A DNA stretch of 38,589 bases from an uncultured Lachnospiraceae bacterium (GTDB lineage Bacteria; Bacillota; Clostridia; Lachnospirales; Lachnospiraceae), in NCBI GenBank assembly GCA_944383325.1, contig CALWPC010000025.1:1-38589 (forward strand), written 5' to 3'. This document shows, in pieces, positions 24,908 to 33,747 of the stretch. The number at the start of each line of letters is the position of its first letter. Positions within the stretch are counted from its first letter, which is position 1. The position numbers were made by a program, and so were the translations under genes. The notes under the pieces are model-generated. The model was given only the letters and a program-made list of their open reading frames with translations. It searched no databases and was not told the DNA's origin.

Positions 24908-25882
24908 TTATAATTTTTTTATAAAAAAGTCCTTCTGCGTCTCCTGTGCGACCAGTCTCACCAGTTTCGCTGCATTTTGTCCCGAAATCCACGCCTTATT
25001 GACATTGTAATAGCGATTTGTCAGTTTCCAGAATTTCTCTGGATATGCAAGCCGCAGTTTCAAATATTCCAGTTCCTCTTCCGACAGCGGGCGGATATGA
25101 TTATATTCTTCGAGAATCATTCGCCCGAGACGCTCCTCCCAATCGTATTTCTCAAGAATTTTTCTCATAAAATGGGCCAGATCACCGACGGCAATATCCT
25201 GCTGAAAATGTTCAAAATGAACGGTCCCAACCATCTTTCCCAAAAACAATACATTGTGCTGAGAATACTCTCCATGCCGGAACTGTCCCTCCTGCCGGCA
25301 TGTTTTTCGCAGCGTCTCATACCCGGACTCGAGCAAGGCATGCCATACCGCTACGCCCTTTTCGTGAAACATTGAAAAATACTGCAGAAAATAAAACTCA
25401 AACTCTGTTTTATTTTTTTTGTTACGTACAAAGGACCGGACTTTTTTCAGCTCCATATTATGTCTCCAAACCACATCGGGATAACCCAGTCCTTCCCCAT
25501 ACTGCACCTGAGCGTCGGAAAGCCGAAGGAGTTTATGAAGGCGCGCCAGATTTGCAGCCGCCTGGCGCAAATCTTCCTGACGGTAAACGTCGCACTCTCT
25601 GCCGTCCATCCACTCTTTCAGCAGATAGCGATTGCCGTCCTTGTCCTTTGTAACTACACATCCCTCTAAATTGGTAACCGGCGTGTCAACCCGGTCGTAG
25701 CCCTCTGCTTTCAGGTGCTGCAGCAGCCTCTGCTGCAGAGCCGCCCGCTTTTCCGACCCTTTATATTCCTGCAGAATCATTTTCCCCTGATCGGTAACAC
25801 ACACATAAAATCCGCGTCCCCGATAGGTCTCCCGCACAGTTACCGCATACTGTTCCAATACTGCAAGATCCTTTTCGTTCAT
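24908..25882 (-). CDS. CotS-like spore coat kinase family protein
   Basis: The 324-aa protein resembles the CotS/YtaA/YsxE family of kinase-fold spore coat proteins: an N-terminal lobe with ILQEYKG, the LLKEWMDGRECDV hinge, and a catalytic-loop equivalent HGEYSQHNVLF with VHFEHFQQDIAVGDLAHF downstream. In active relatives these read HGD and DFD; here the catalytic and metal-binding aspartates are replaced by E and by E-H, so activity is doubtful. The start at 25882 has GGGGG 7 nt upstream. A spore coat role is inferred from family and from the sporulating genome. Confidence 0.75.
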   Translation of the reverse strand: MNEKDLAVLEQYAVTVRETYRGRGFYVCVTDQGKMILQEYKGSEKRAALQQRLLQHLKAEGYDRVDTPVTNLEGCVVTKDKDGNRYLLKEWMDGRECDVYRQEDLRQAAANLARLHKLLRLSDAQVQYGEGLGYPDVVWRHNMELKKVRSFVRNKKNKTEFEFYFLQYFSMFHEKGVAVWHALLESGYETLRKTCRQEGQFRHGEYSQHNVLFLGKMVGTVHFEHFQQDIAVGDLAHFMRKILEKYDWEERLGRMILEEYNHIRPLSEEELEYLKLRLAYPEKFWKLTNRYYNVNKAWISGQNAAKLVRLVAQETQKDFFIKKL

Positions 25883-25904
25883 CACTCATCCCCCTGCCAT
25901 TCCC

Positions 25905-25946
25905 CATATGCTAACTGCTCTCTTACTCAATTCCTTCTAGCATATG
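25905..25946. repeat. 9-bp inverted repeat upstream of the CotS-like gene
   Basis: CATATGCTA (25905-25913) is mirrored by TAGCATATG (25938-25946) with a 24-nt spacer, 23 nt upstream of the coat-kinase start and downstream of cca. No T-run follows on the minus strand, so an operator or mRNA leader hairpin is more likely than a terminator. Nothing else was seen in 25883-26001. Confidence 0.45.
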
Positions 25947-26001
25947 TGCAAAAACAGCACGGTATGAGTGCGAAATTTCTCTGCTCCCGGCGGCAAACAG
26001 A

Positions 26002-27243
26002 TCAAATCGAATCCGCCTTCCTGCGGCGGCGCAGTGCCTCCAACAATATCTGCTTCGAATTACGTTCTGGATGCCGCAGCACAAGATCCAACAGCCACTG
26101 AAGCTGTTCACCGAGCTCCTTGCCCGGCGCAATGCCCTCGGCAATCAAATCGGCTCCATTCACTGCAAGTGCGCGCAGCGACAGACAGTCCCCGCGCTCG
26201 CAAATCGTCCGGTAAACCGCGCGCAGCGCATTCACGTGCGCAAGCAATCCGCCGTCGCCGCCGGACGCCCCGGCAAGCGCCTTTGCCCTCGCCTCCCATG
26301 TACACAACAGCAGTGCAAACAGCTCCGCTCCCATCTCGGAGACGGCACGGCGAACCGCATACGGATGCTCCTCAATGTCCCGTTCCCGATTTTTTGCCAG
26401 TCCAAAAACGATCCTGCAGGTGGCATTATCAAATTTTAATCTGCGCAAGATGATCTGTACCTGATTTGGCGGCAGCTCCCAAAACAGCATGGCCAACCGC
26501 AGTTCCTTCTGATTTGACACGACACGCACCCCGTCTTTTAACAGCCCGGACACCTCGTGTATTTCCGGAAGAACCGCCTGCGTAATCCCAAGCGCCCAGG
26601 CGGTCCCGATCTGCTCCGGATGCTGTGAGATGAGCAGCTTGACCAGTTCGGCCTGTATACGCTCAGCGCTGATCCTGCTCAGCGTATGCGCCAATTCTTT
26701 GGCCGCATCACCGGTCTTTTGCTCAATCGAAAAACCCAACTGCGCACAGAAACGCACAGCGCGCAAAATACGGAGCGCATCTTCCTGAAACCGATCCGCC
26801 GCCCGCCCGACACAGCGCACAATCCCGTCGCGCAGATCCTGCTTTCCTCCAAACACATCCACAAGCCCCCTGCTTTGGTTGTACGCCATCGCATTAATGG
26901 TAAAATCTCTTCTGCGCAAATCCTCGGTCAGAGTATCCGTGTAGATCACCTCGTCTGGATGGCGTCCGTCCGAATAGTCTCCGTCGATGCGGTATGTTGT
27001 CACTTCATAGCCAACACCGTGAAACAGCACCGTAACCGTGCCGTGTTCAATGCCGGTATCTACCGTTTTCTGAAAGATCTGTTTCACCTGATCGGGCGTC
27101 GCGTCTGTCGTAATATCCCAATCCTCCGGCACCCGCCCCAACAGACTGTCGCGCACACAGCCGCCGACTGCATACGCCTCAAAGCCCGCCCTATGTAATT
27201 GTTCCATCACCGCCGACGCCCCGTCCGGCAAAACAACGTCCAT
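26002..27243 (-). CDS. cca: CCA-adding tRNA nucleotidyltransferase
   Basis: The enzyme builds or repairs the 3'-CCA of tRNAs. The 413-aa class II enzyme has the nucleotidyltransferase motif VGGCVRDSLLGRVPEDWDITT with metal-binding Asp pair, the neck motif RRRDFTINAMAYN, the template EDALRILRAVRFCAQLGF and an RNA-binding helical tail. A GAGGGG site precedes the ATG. The tRNA-Lys half at the right edge of this window has no encoded CCA, consistent with the need for this enzyme. Confidence 0.96.
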   Translation of the reverse strand: MDVVLPDGASAVMEQLHRAGFEAYAVGGCVRDSLLGRVPEDWDITTDATPDQVKQIFQKTVDTGIEHGTVTVLFHGVGYEVTTYRIDGDYSDGRHPDEVIYTDTLTEDLRRRDFTINAMAYNQSRGLVDVFGGKQDLRDGIVRCVGRAADRFQEDALRILRAVRFCAQLGFSIEQKTGDAAKELAHTLSRISAERIQAELVKLLISQHPEQIGTAWALGITQAVLPEIHEVSGLLKDGVRVVSNQKELRLAMLFWELPPNQVQIILRRLKFDNATCRIVFGLAKNRERDIEEHPYAVRRAVSEMGAELFALLLCTWEARAKALAGASGGDGGLLAHVNALRAVYRTICERGDCLSLRALAVNGADLIAEGIAPGKELGEQLQWLLDLVLRHPERNSKQILLEALRRRRKADSI

Positions 27244-27264
27244 ATTACCCCTCTATCTCGTCGA

Positions 27265-29133
27265 TTATTCCTCTGTCTTTTTCCGGTTTTCAAAATATAC
27301 AAAGCGGTCGATTGCCCGCAAAATATCATCAAAACACTCCCGCGGCGCCGCATCGATATATTTTTTTAAAATCTCCTGTTCCGCGTCTCCGCGGTATTTG
27401 CCATAAAAAATATCAAACAGATTATGTCCGCGCACATAGATTTTAATCATCTCCATATGCTGCTTTAAATCCTCCTTGCTGCGGATGCGGATGCCGTTTT
27501 GCTTAACCATCCGCCTCCAACTGCTCAACCGGTACAAATACGCCTTATATTTGTCATACAGCAGGTTATAAAATTCCTGCTCGTTGCGGATCACTCCGAT
27601 CTTCGCCATGACCGCCGGATCCAGGAAGTAATTCTCAAACGAATAATACTTTAACACCAACACATTGCGCGGCTGCACGCGCGGCACGCTGTCGCCGCCT
27701 TCTTCCTTGGCGCGCTGACCGTAATAACTGCAAAGCTGCTTCACAAGATACTCCGGCTTTTTTCCGTCGCTGTCCCGGATCATCAAAAATTGATCCTTTA
27801 AAAACAGCTTATTAATATATTTTAAATTGGCATAAGTTTTAATATTTGTACAGCTGTTTGTCGGAATAATACTGATCCTCTGGAGCATCCCATCTTCATC
27901 ATAAATCTCCGAATAGTATTTTTCTAGCAAAAGCGGCAGCCGATTCCGGTCCTGTTTGCCTTCCACAATAAAGACAAAGCTGACATTCATCAGATCATTC
28001 GCCGAATAGCCGAGATCATCCAGAATTTCATCAATATCGGTATCCTCTCTCACCGTCGTATAATAATCGTCATCCAACACCACCTGCTTGATCTGTCTCT
28101 GTGTGAAATTAAACAACATATTCGGCGAATGTGTGGAAAAAATAACCTGATTTTTTTTCGACAGGCGATAGAGAATTTCTCCGGCTACTTTCTGCAGCTG
28201 AGGATGCAGATAAATCTCCGGATCCTCCATCATAATCAGGCAGGGAAGCCGGTTTTCTCCGTTGATATACGCCTCCAAAAGCGACAGCAGATAAATGCTT
28301 TTCGTACCCTCGCTCATGTAGGCAATACTTCCTTCCGTTTTGCGGTCCCGATTAATAATCTGGGTGTCCATTTTTAACATCGACTCCGCTTCAAACTGAA
28401 TGGTATACTGAATCTCCTGCGACCGCCCGCTGTTTTTCTGAAAGTAATGGTTCACTTTCTCGGAAAAATCTCGGACATTTAAATTGTGCACCTGATATTC
28501 CAACAGTTTCGCCGTTTCCACCACAGAAAGCTCAAGCGGATTTTTTTTCTCAATAGCGCCGATGCATGTAAAACAGTGATTGCACGGCTTCTGTTCATCA
28601 AACATACAGCGCCGCCGGCGCACTTTCTCAAGAACGTCCGTTCCCTGGAGATTAAAAATCTCCTCCTGAAGCGCCTCCACATTTCGATTGTTGTCAATAT
28701 AATGAATGTTCGGAAACACCTGCATAATATACGGGTTATTTTTTTCCACGCCGTCCGCATATGTGCGTTTATTCTCATGATTGATGCAGCACGTAAAGCT
28801 GAGCACGCCGTCCGCAAAACTCGGAAGACATTGCCGAAATTCCTGATACCATTTTTCATAATTTTTCAGCTTGCTCACCATACCGTTGCCGTGCAAACGC
28901 TGCAAATCCTCGTCCCCAATTTTCAGGCTGACCATAATTTCGATATTCGCCTGCGCGTCGTTAAACATGGTGGAATCTACCGGGAGCATGCCTGCGACGG
29001 TCAAAATGGCATCAAGCACAACGGTTTTTCCGGTGTTGTTCCTTCCCACCAAAATCATTGCCAAATCAACCTCTTCGATCGTCAGCGACCGAATTGACTT
29101 AAAATTATGAATTTCCAACCGGCTGATCTGCAC
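27265..29133 (-). CDS. OLD-like ATPase with TOPRIM nuclease domain and cysteine cluster
   Basis: The 622-aa protein joins an ABC-type ATPase to a TOPRIM domain, as in overcoming-lysogenization-defect (OLD) nucleases. Seen are Walker A GRNNTGKT (about 30-37), a signature-like YMSEGTKS, Walker B CLIMMEDPEIYLHPQ, H-loop FSTHSPNML, then FIVEGKQDRNRL and MIRDSDG with the acidic TOPRIM residues. A cysteine cluster C-x7-C-x2-C-x2-C (about 176-190) sits in the ATPase arm. The start is taken as GTG at 29133, 4-5 nt after AGGAGGGG; the ATG at 29148 lies inside that site. There is no UvrD-type partner, so it would be class 1. A phage-defence or DNA-repair role is possible but unproven. Confidence 0.78.
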   Translation of the reverse strand: MQISRLEIHNFKSIRSLTIEEVDLAMILVGRNNTGKTVVLDAILTVAGMLPVDSTMFNDAQANIEIMVSLKIGDEDLQRLHGNGMVSKLKNYEKWYQEFRQCLPSFADGVLSFTCCINHENKRTYADGVEKNNPYIMQVFPNIHYIDNNRNVEALQEEIFNLQGTDVLEKVRRRRCMFDEQKPCNHCFTCIGAIEKKNPLELSVVETAKLLEYQVHNLNVRDFSEKVNHYFQKNSGRSQEIQYTIQFEAESMLKMDTQIINRDRKTEGSIAYMSEGTKSIYLLSLLEAYINGENRLPCLIMMEDPEIYLHPQLQKVAGEILYRLSKKNQVIFSTHSPNMLFNFTQRQIKQVVLDDDYYTTVREDTDIDEILDDLGYSANDLMNVSFVFIVEGKQDRNRLPLLLEKYYSEIYDEDGMLQRISIIPTNSCTNIKTYANLKYINKLFLKDQFLMIRDSDGKKPEYLVKQLCSYYGQRAKEEGGDSVPRVQPRNVLVLKYYSFENYFLDPAVMAKIGVIRNEQEFYNLLYDKYKAYLYRLSSWRRMVKQNGIRIRSKEDLKQHMEMIKIYVRGHNLFDIFYGKYRGDAEQEILKKYIDAAPRECFDDILRAIDRFVYFENRKKTEE

Positions 29134-29188
29134 CCAACCCCTCCTCATACATCAATACGTTCAATACTGCCCCAAAAATACGTGATTG

Positions 29189-29752
29189 TTATTTTTTTCG
29201 GACGCTATAGCCAAAGCGCCCCAACCATTCATCCATTCCGTAATATTCTCCGTGTACATAGGCCATCAGGTTGGCGTCCGCCATATGAAATTTATTATCG
29301 GCGTCCATATACGCTTCATCGACGGACACGCTGACGACTTTCGCCATAAACATATCATGCGACCCAAGCGGCACCACCTGCGTCACCTGACACTCAATAT
29401 TGACCGGACACTCTGCAATCAGCGGCGCCTTCACCACGCGGGCCGGTTCCCGCGTCAGCTTCATCTCGTCCCATTTGTCCACTTTACTTCCCGAACGCAC
29501 GCCGCAGAAATCCGTTGCAAACGCCAGGTCGCGTGTCGTCAGATTGATGACAAATTCTCCGCTTTCCCGGATCATCGAATACGAATGCCGTTCCGGACGC
29601 ACCGAAATATAAACCATCGGCGGATCCGAACAGATCGTTCCCGTCCACGCGATTGTTAAAATGTTATCATTGCCCTCCCGATCCGCACAGCTGACCATAA
29701 CCGCCGGCAGCGGATACAACATATTCCCCGGTTTAAACTCTCTTTTACTCAT
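29189..29752 (-). CDS. Flavin reductase family protein (FMN-binding split barrel)
   Basis: The 187-aa protein has the flavoredoxin/flavin reductase-like fold: GNMLYPLPAVMVSCAD, TIAWTGTICSDPPMVYISVRPERHSYSMI and GEFVINL, with DFCGVRSGSKVDK near the middle. Such proteins bind FMN and move electrons from NAD(P)H or ferredoxin. The start at 29752 follows GAGGAGG by 7 nt. It lies 42 nt downstream of the MATE gene in the same direction and may be co-transcribed. Confidence 0.9.
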   Translation of the reverse strand: MSKREFKPGNMLYPLPAVMVSCADREGNDNILTIAWTGTICSDPPMVYISVRPERHSYSMIRESGEFVINLTTRDLAFATDFCGVRSGSKVDKWDEMKLTREPARVVKAPLIAECPVNIECQVTQVVPLGSHDMFMAKVVSVSVDEAYMDADNKFHMADANLMAYVHGEYYGMDEWLGRFGYSVRKK

Positions 29753-29794
29753 CCTATTCCTCCTCATTCTATCCAAATCCTTTTTTGTATTGTA

Positions 29795-31159
29795 TCATTG
29801 ATCGTTGCATTTGTCACCCTGCAGGCCCTGATTTCCTTTCCCCAAAAAACGCAATTTCTGTCCTTTGGAAACGTATAACACCAGAGCAATCAGCATCACA
29901 ATCAGCTCCGTCACCGGGAAAGCGCACCACACACCCGGTATTCCGCCGATCCAGGAAAGCAAAAACGCCATCGGGACAATCACAAAAAATCCACGCAGAA
30001 GAGAAATCAGATGCGCCGGCAGCGGGCGCTCCGTAGATGTAAAATACATCGACAAAATGATATTAAACCCTGCAAACGGACCTGCAATAAAATACAGACG
30101 AAGCCCTTGCTCTGCAATCTCCTGCAAAATTACATCATGCCCGCTGTTAAAAATTTCTGTAATCTGAGGCGCGCCGAATAATACCCCGACATAAATGACC
30201 ACGGAAAATACCACCATAGTAATCATCGCATACCGGAAAACCACTTGAATGTCCCTCTCGTTACCGATCCCATAGCTCTGGCTGATCATTGGCTGTATTC
30301 CCTGCGACAGGCCGGTATAAATCGCAATCACAACCAGAGACAGGTTGGCAACAACGCCGTAGGCCGCCACGCCAACATTGCCGGCCAGATTTAATAATAT
30401 GGAATTGAACACAATAATGACAATTCCCGAAGACACCTCTGTGATAAGGGAGGGAATCCCGCCGGACAATATCGTTGTAAACTGCGCGCCTTTCAGCCTG
30501 CAGGCAACCAGACGGATCTGATTGGTTCGCCCCAGAAAATGCCGTGACAAGATGAGCATACTGATTATCGGAGCCAGGCTAGTCGCAAAGACAGCCCCAA
30601 AAATTCCCATCTGTAAGGGAAAAATAAAGATCCAGTCCAAGATCACATTAGACAGACTTCCAACCAACATCGCCGTCATCGAGAGCTGCGGCGAACCGTC
30701 ATTGCGGACAAAGCACAGCAACACATTATTCATTAAAAAGGCGGGCGAAAATAACAAAATCACCTGCATATAGGTTTTCGACATCTCATACACGTCGCCT
30801 TCCGCCCCAAAAACTTTACTGATCGTTCCCGGAAGAAACACCCCCGCCAGTACAAACACAACAGCAAACGCCGCAGCGAGGCAGACTGCATTTGTAAATG
30901 TACGGTTTGCCTCCGTCTGCCTGTGCTGACTGTTTTGTATGGAGTATCGTATACCGCCCCCCATCCCGATCATCAGTCCGCTTCCGTGAATAAAGCTATA
31001 CACCGGAATCGCCAGATTCAGCGCCGTCAGTCCGTCAGCCCCCAAACCTTTGGACACAAAAAACGTATCTGCCAGTATATAACAGGACAAACCGATCATT
31101 CCCAAGACATTCAGCGATGCATATTTTGCAAAACTACGCAAAGTACCTGATTTACTCAT
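29795..31159 (-). CDS. MATE family efflux transporter
   Basis: The 454-aa protein has 12 hydrophobic segments, the MATE topology, with LNVLGMIGLSCYILADTFFVSKGLGADGL in two overlapping parts at the N-terminus and the GLSQGIQPMISQSYGIG motif in the second half. These transporters export organic cations or drugs using Na+ or H+ gradients. The start at 31159 has GGAGG 6 nt upstream; an in-frame ATG at 31204 lies in the loop of the leader terminator hairpin. The leader has its own promoter and a terminator hairpin, suggesting attenuation control. Confidence 0.92.
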   Translation of the reverse strand: MSKSGTLRSFAKYASLNVLGMIGLSCYILADTFFVSKGLGADGLTALNLAIPVYSFIHGSGLMIGMGGGIRYSIQNSQHRQTEANRTFTNAVCLAAAFAVVFVLAGVFLPGTISKVFGAEGDVYEMSKTYMQVILLFSPAFLMNNVLLCFVRNDGSPQLSMTAMLVGSLSNVILDWIFIFPLQMGIFGAVFATSLAPIISMLILSRHFLGRTNQIRLVACRLKGAQFTTILSGGIPSLITEVSSGIVIIVFNSILLNLAGNVGVAAYGVVANLSLVVIAIYTGLSQGIQPMISQSYGIGNERDIQVVFRYAMITMVVFSVVIYVGVLFGAPQITEIFNSGHDVILQEIAEQGLRLYFIAGPFAGFNIILSMYFTSTERPLPAHLISLLRGFFVIVPMAFLLSWIGGIPGVWCAFPVTELIVMLIALVLYVSKGQKLRFLGKGNQGLQGDKCNDQ

Positions 31160-31181
31160 ATTCAACCTCCACAAAAATAAA

Positions 31182-31230
31182 AGCATCGATTTTCGTATCT
31201 TCATCGGCCTAACGATACGAAATCAATGCT
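31182..31230 (-). terminator. Terminator hairpin in the MATE leader
   Basis: An 18-bp near-perfect stem (arms from AGCATTGATTTCGTATC and GATACGAAAATCGATGCT) is followed on the minus strand by TTTTATTTTTG. It lies 12 nt before the MATE Shine-Dalgarno and downstream of a promoter at 31273-31301, so it is either an attenuator of the MATE gene or the terminator of the acyltransferase gene. Confidence 0.8.
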
Positions 31231-31272
31231 CTACTGTTTTCCCGGCGGAAAACCACTGCTACAGATAATGAT

Positions 31273-31301
31273 AGCATATAACAAAAGAAATCCGCTGTCA
31301 A
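31273..31301 (-). promoter_or_regulatory. Promoter upstream of the MATE leader
   Basis: TTGACA (31301-31296) and TATGCT (31278-31273) are 17 nt apart on the minus strand. Transcripts would begin near 31266 and run through a 7-bp hairpin (GTTTTCC/GGAAAAC) and then the terminator hairpin before reaching the MATE gene. Confidence 0.65.
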
Positions 31302-31332
31302 GACTGGCGCCGGACAAACATGGCTCTAAACC

Positions 31333-31989
31333 TTATCGATCAAACACACGGCTCCTCTTGACATGCCATTTACGGAAATGAAAAATCTCATTTTGAAGAT
31401 GTTCCAAAAATTTACCTGCGCAAGCGCCGTCCATTTGCGTATGATGAAATTGAAACGACACCGCCAATGTCTGTTTAAACAGTTTTCTTCTATACCGCCC
31501 CCAAATCATAAACGGATTATTGTAAATTCCACTATTCATTCCGACTGCTCCGTCAATTTCCACATTCGTAATGGCCGATGTCCCGATTACCATACAGTCA
31601 ACCAAGTCCCGATCCGTACAAGTCCTGGCCACCTGTTTCGTATATTGCAAATACTCCTCATTAAAATGCGCTAAATTTTCATGATAATGAATATCACAGG
31701 AGCTGACTGCTCCGTTTTTATTTTTTACAATGGTATTCACCGCGATGCGATCATATTGCATCAGCCGACCTCCAACAGGAAGTAAATAAAACTCTTCCAG
31801 GTTCACCGCCGCTTTTCCTATACAATAATTTAGCAGCATATTGAATTTTAGGTTTTTCCTTTTACTGACTTTCACTAACGGCGTCACATCCAATGTTTTA
31901 AAAAAGGTAACCATCGGATTCGGAGCGTTCATCCATAATTCAAAGGCGGCTGCCCGTTTTGTCTCTTTCGGATTCACTTCTCTGACCAT
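31333..31989 (-). CDS. CatA-like CoA-dependent acetyltransferase (chloramphenicol acetyltransferase fold)
   Basis: The 218-aa protein matches the chloramphenicol O-acetyltransferase family in length and pattern: an N-terminal PKETKRAAAFELW, MLLNYCIGKA, and the C-terminal catalytic motif FQFHHTQMDGACAGKFLEHLQ, with the base His in HHxxxDG. Some family members acetylate chloramphenicol, many others have no known drug activity, so resistance should not be assumed. The start at 31989 has GGAGGG 4-5 nt upstream. It lies 26 nt downstream of a small membrane protein gene. Confidence 0.85.
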   Translation of the reverse strand: MVREVNPKETKRAAAFELWMNAPNPMVTFFKTLDVTPLVKVSKRKNLKFNMLLNYCIGKAAVNLEEFYLLPVGGRLMQYDRIAVNTIVKNKNGAVSSCDIHYHENLAHFNEEYLQYTKQVARTCTDRDLVDCMVIGTSAITNVEIDGAVGMNSGIYNNPFMIWGRYRRKLFKQTLAVSFQFHHTQMDGACAGKFLEHLQNEIFHFRKWHVKRSRVFDR

Positions 31990-32015
31990 GCTTCCCTCCA
32001 TTGTGGATTTCCCAT

Positions 32016-32231
32016 CTATTGCCTAGAACGCCGGATAACAAATGCGATTGCCCACTCGATTGCCAAAACAACGATATAGACGATTGCCCACACGCCAAAG
32101 CTAATCCACTTTGCTTCCATTGTCTGTACCGCGCCGTGTCCGTCCGTCTTTCTCATAAAAAAGAAAACACTGACGCATACAAAACAAAGAAATTGAACAA
32201 TCTGCAATGCTGTCCATCCTTTTCTTTTCAT
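32016..32231 (-). CDS. Small two-helix membrane protein of unknown function
   Basis: The 71-aa protein has a basic start (MKRKGW), a hydrophobic segment (LQIVQFLCFVCVSVFFF), a polar loop, and a second one (ISFGVWAIVYIVVLAIEWAIAFV) ending in basic RRSRQ. The start at 32231 follows GGAGG; 32288 is less likely. It is upstream of the CatA-like gene in the same direction. A TATAAT at about 32270 may be part of its promoter, with a weak -35. The family is not recognised. Confidence 0.75.
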   Translation of the reverse strand: MKRKGWTALQIVQFLCFVCVSVFFFMRKTDGHGAVQTMEAKWISFGVWAIVYIVVLAIEWAIAFVIRRSRQ

Positions 32232-32332
32232 AAAGCACCTCCACCATTCCTTATTTTCACGTGATTTATTATAACCGTTTCTCACCAAATTTCAGAGTAT
32301 TCCCTAACAGAGAATGTGACCGTTTTACGACG

Positions 32333-33697
32333 TCAGGTTTTTTTAACCAACTTAACCACCGTCTCTATATTCGCTGTCCACGGAAACATATCGACGCAGC
32401 GGCAGCGCTGTATTTGATAGCCGTATGCATGCAGAGCTTCCAAATCGCGCACCAGGCTTGTCGGCTTGCAGGAAATGTACAGCAGTTGCGAAACCCCAAA
32501 CTCCAAAATCTTTTTTAGCGCCTTCGGATGAATCCCATCGCGCGGCGGATCAAGCACAATCATGTCGGGTCGGTCTGAAAGCTGATCAATCACCTGCAGC
32601 ACATCACCTGCCCAAAATTCGCAGTTCGACAACTGATTGCGCACCGCATTGGCGCGGGCCGCCAAAACCGCTTCCTCCACAATTTCAATACCAACCACTT
32701 TTTGCGCTACCGGCGCCAAAATCTGGGCAATCGTCCCCGTGCCGCTGTAGAGATCAAAAATTGTCTGGCCGGCCGTCTCTCCCGCATACTCCCGGACCAC
32801 ACGATACAATACTTCCGCTCCGTCCGTGTTCGTCTGAAAAAATGAAAACGGTGTGACCTGAAATTGCATTCCCAACAATGTCTCCGAAATGGTATCCTGA
32901 CCATACAGACAGCGCGTCCGGTCGCTCTGCACGACATCCGCCTCACGGTCATTGATCATATGCAAAATCCCGACAATCCGGCCGTCCAACAAAAGAGCGC
33001 GCAGCATTCCCACAAACGCGTTCTCATCCAACACCTCCTGCGAACTTGTAACGAGCGCAACCATAATCTCGCCTGTATGCCTGGATTTTCGGACAAGCAA
33101 ATGCCTCAAAAATCCTTTGTGAGAAATTTTATGATAAAACGATTCCCTCCGGTCTTCAAAGAAACGCTGTACCCCTGTGCGGATTCGGCGAAAATCCTCA
33201 TCTACAAGCCGGCAGTACTCCACATTCACAATATCGTAAAACTGATTCCGCCTGTGCATTCCCAACGCGAGAGGGCCTCCTTTGAACTCGTCCCCAAAGG
33301 AAAATTCCATTTTATTCCGGTACTCCGCCCTCTGCGGGCTCTGCTCGATTTCTTCAAATTCATAGGTATATCGTCCGCCCACGGCCGAATCGAGCAACCC
33401 CCGCACCTGTTCCTGCTTCCAATTCAGCTGCGTCTCATACGGAAACCCCTGATACAGGCATCCCCCGCAGCTGCCAAAATGAGGACAGACTTTTTCCGTC
33501 TGACAGGCAGCCCGCTCAACCACTTCCAACAGCTGTCCCTGAGCCTGGCCTTTGCGCAGTTTCTGTATGCGAAAACGTACCGTCTGACCGGGAAGCGCAT
33601 TTTTAACAAGCACGCGGCTGCCGTCCACGATCACCTCTCCTTTATTGGGAAAATCCATGCGCGTCACCGTGCCCTCGTATACTTCGCCCTTTTTCAT
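32333..33697 (-). CDS. rlmD: 23S rRNA (uracil-C5)-methyltransferase RlmD/RlmCD-like
   Basis: The enzyme makes 5-methyluridine in 23S rRNA; Gram-positive members often modify two positions (RlmCD). The 454-aa protein has an N-terminal TRAM RNA-binding domain, the Fe-S cysteines (CPHFGSCGGC with an upstream Cys and a later one), the SAM motif DLYSGTGTIAQ, the DPPRDG motif, and the catalytic Cys in LLYISCKPTSLVRDL. A GGAGG site precedes the ATG. It depends on Fe-S supply, consistent with iscSU. Confidence 0.93.
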   Translation of the reverse strand: MKKGEVYEGTVTRMDFPNKGEVIVDGSRVLVKNALPGQTVRFRIQKLRKGQAQGQLLEVVERAACQTEKVCPHFGSCGGCLYQGFPYETQLNWKQEQVRGLLDSAVGGRYTYEFEEIEQSPQRAEYRNKMEFSFGDEFKGGPLALGMHRRNQFYDIVNVEYCRLVDEDFRRIRTGVQRFFEDRRESFYHKISHKGFLRHLLVRKSRHTGEIMVALVTSSQEVLDENAFVGMLRALLLDGRIVGILHMINDREADVVQSDRTRCLYGQDTISETLLGMQFQVTPFSFFQTNTDGAEVLYRVVREYAGETAGQTIFDLYSGTGTIAQILAPVAQKVVGIEIVEEAVLAARANAVRNQLSNCEFWAGDVLQVIDQLSDRPDMIVLDPPRDGIHPKALKKILEFGVSQLLYISCKPTSLVRDLEALHAYGYQIQRCRCVDMFPWTANIETVVKLVKKT

Positions 33698-33747
33698 CGT
33701 TGTCCTCCATCTACATTACAGCCAACTCGCTGTTTTTCCCAAAGCGC

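Noticed and set aside
31333-31989. Chloramphenicol resistance gene
   Set aside because: The fold and HHxxxDG motif support a CatA-like acyltransferase, but many relatives do not act on chloramphenicol, so resistance is not claimed.
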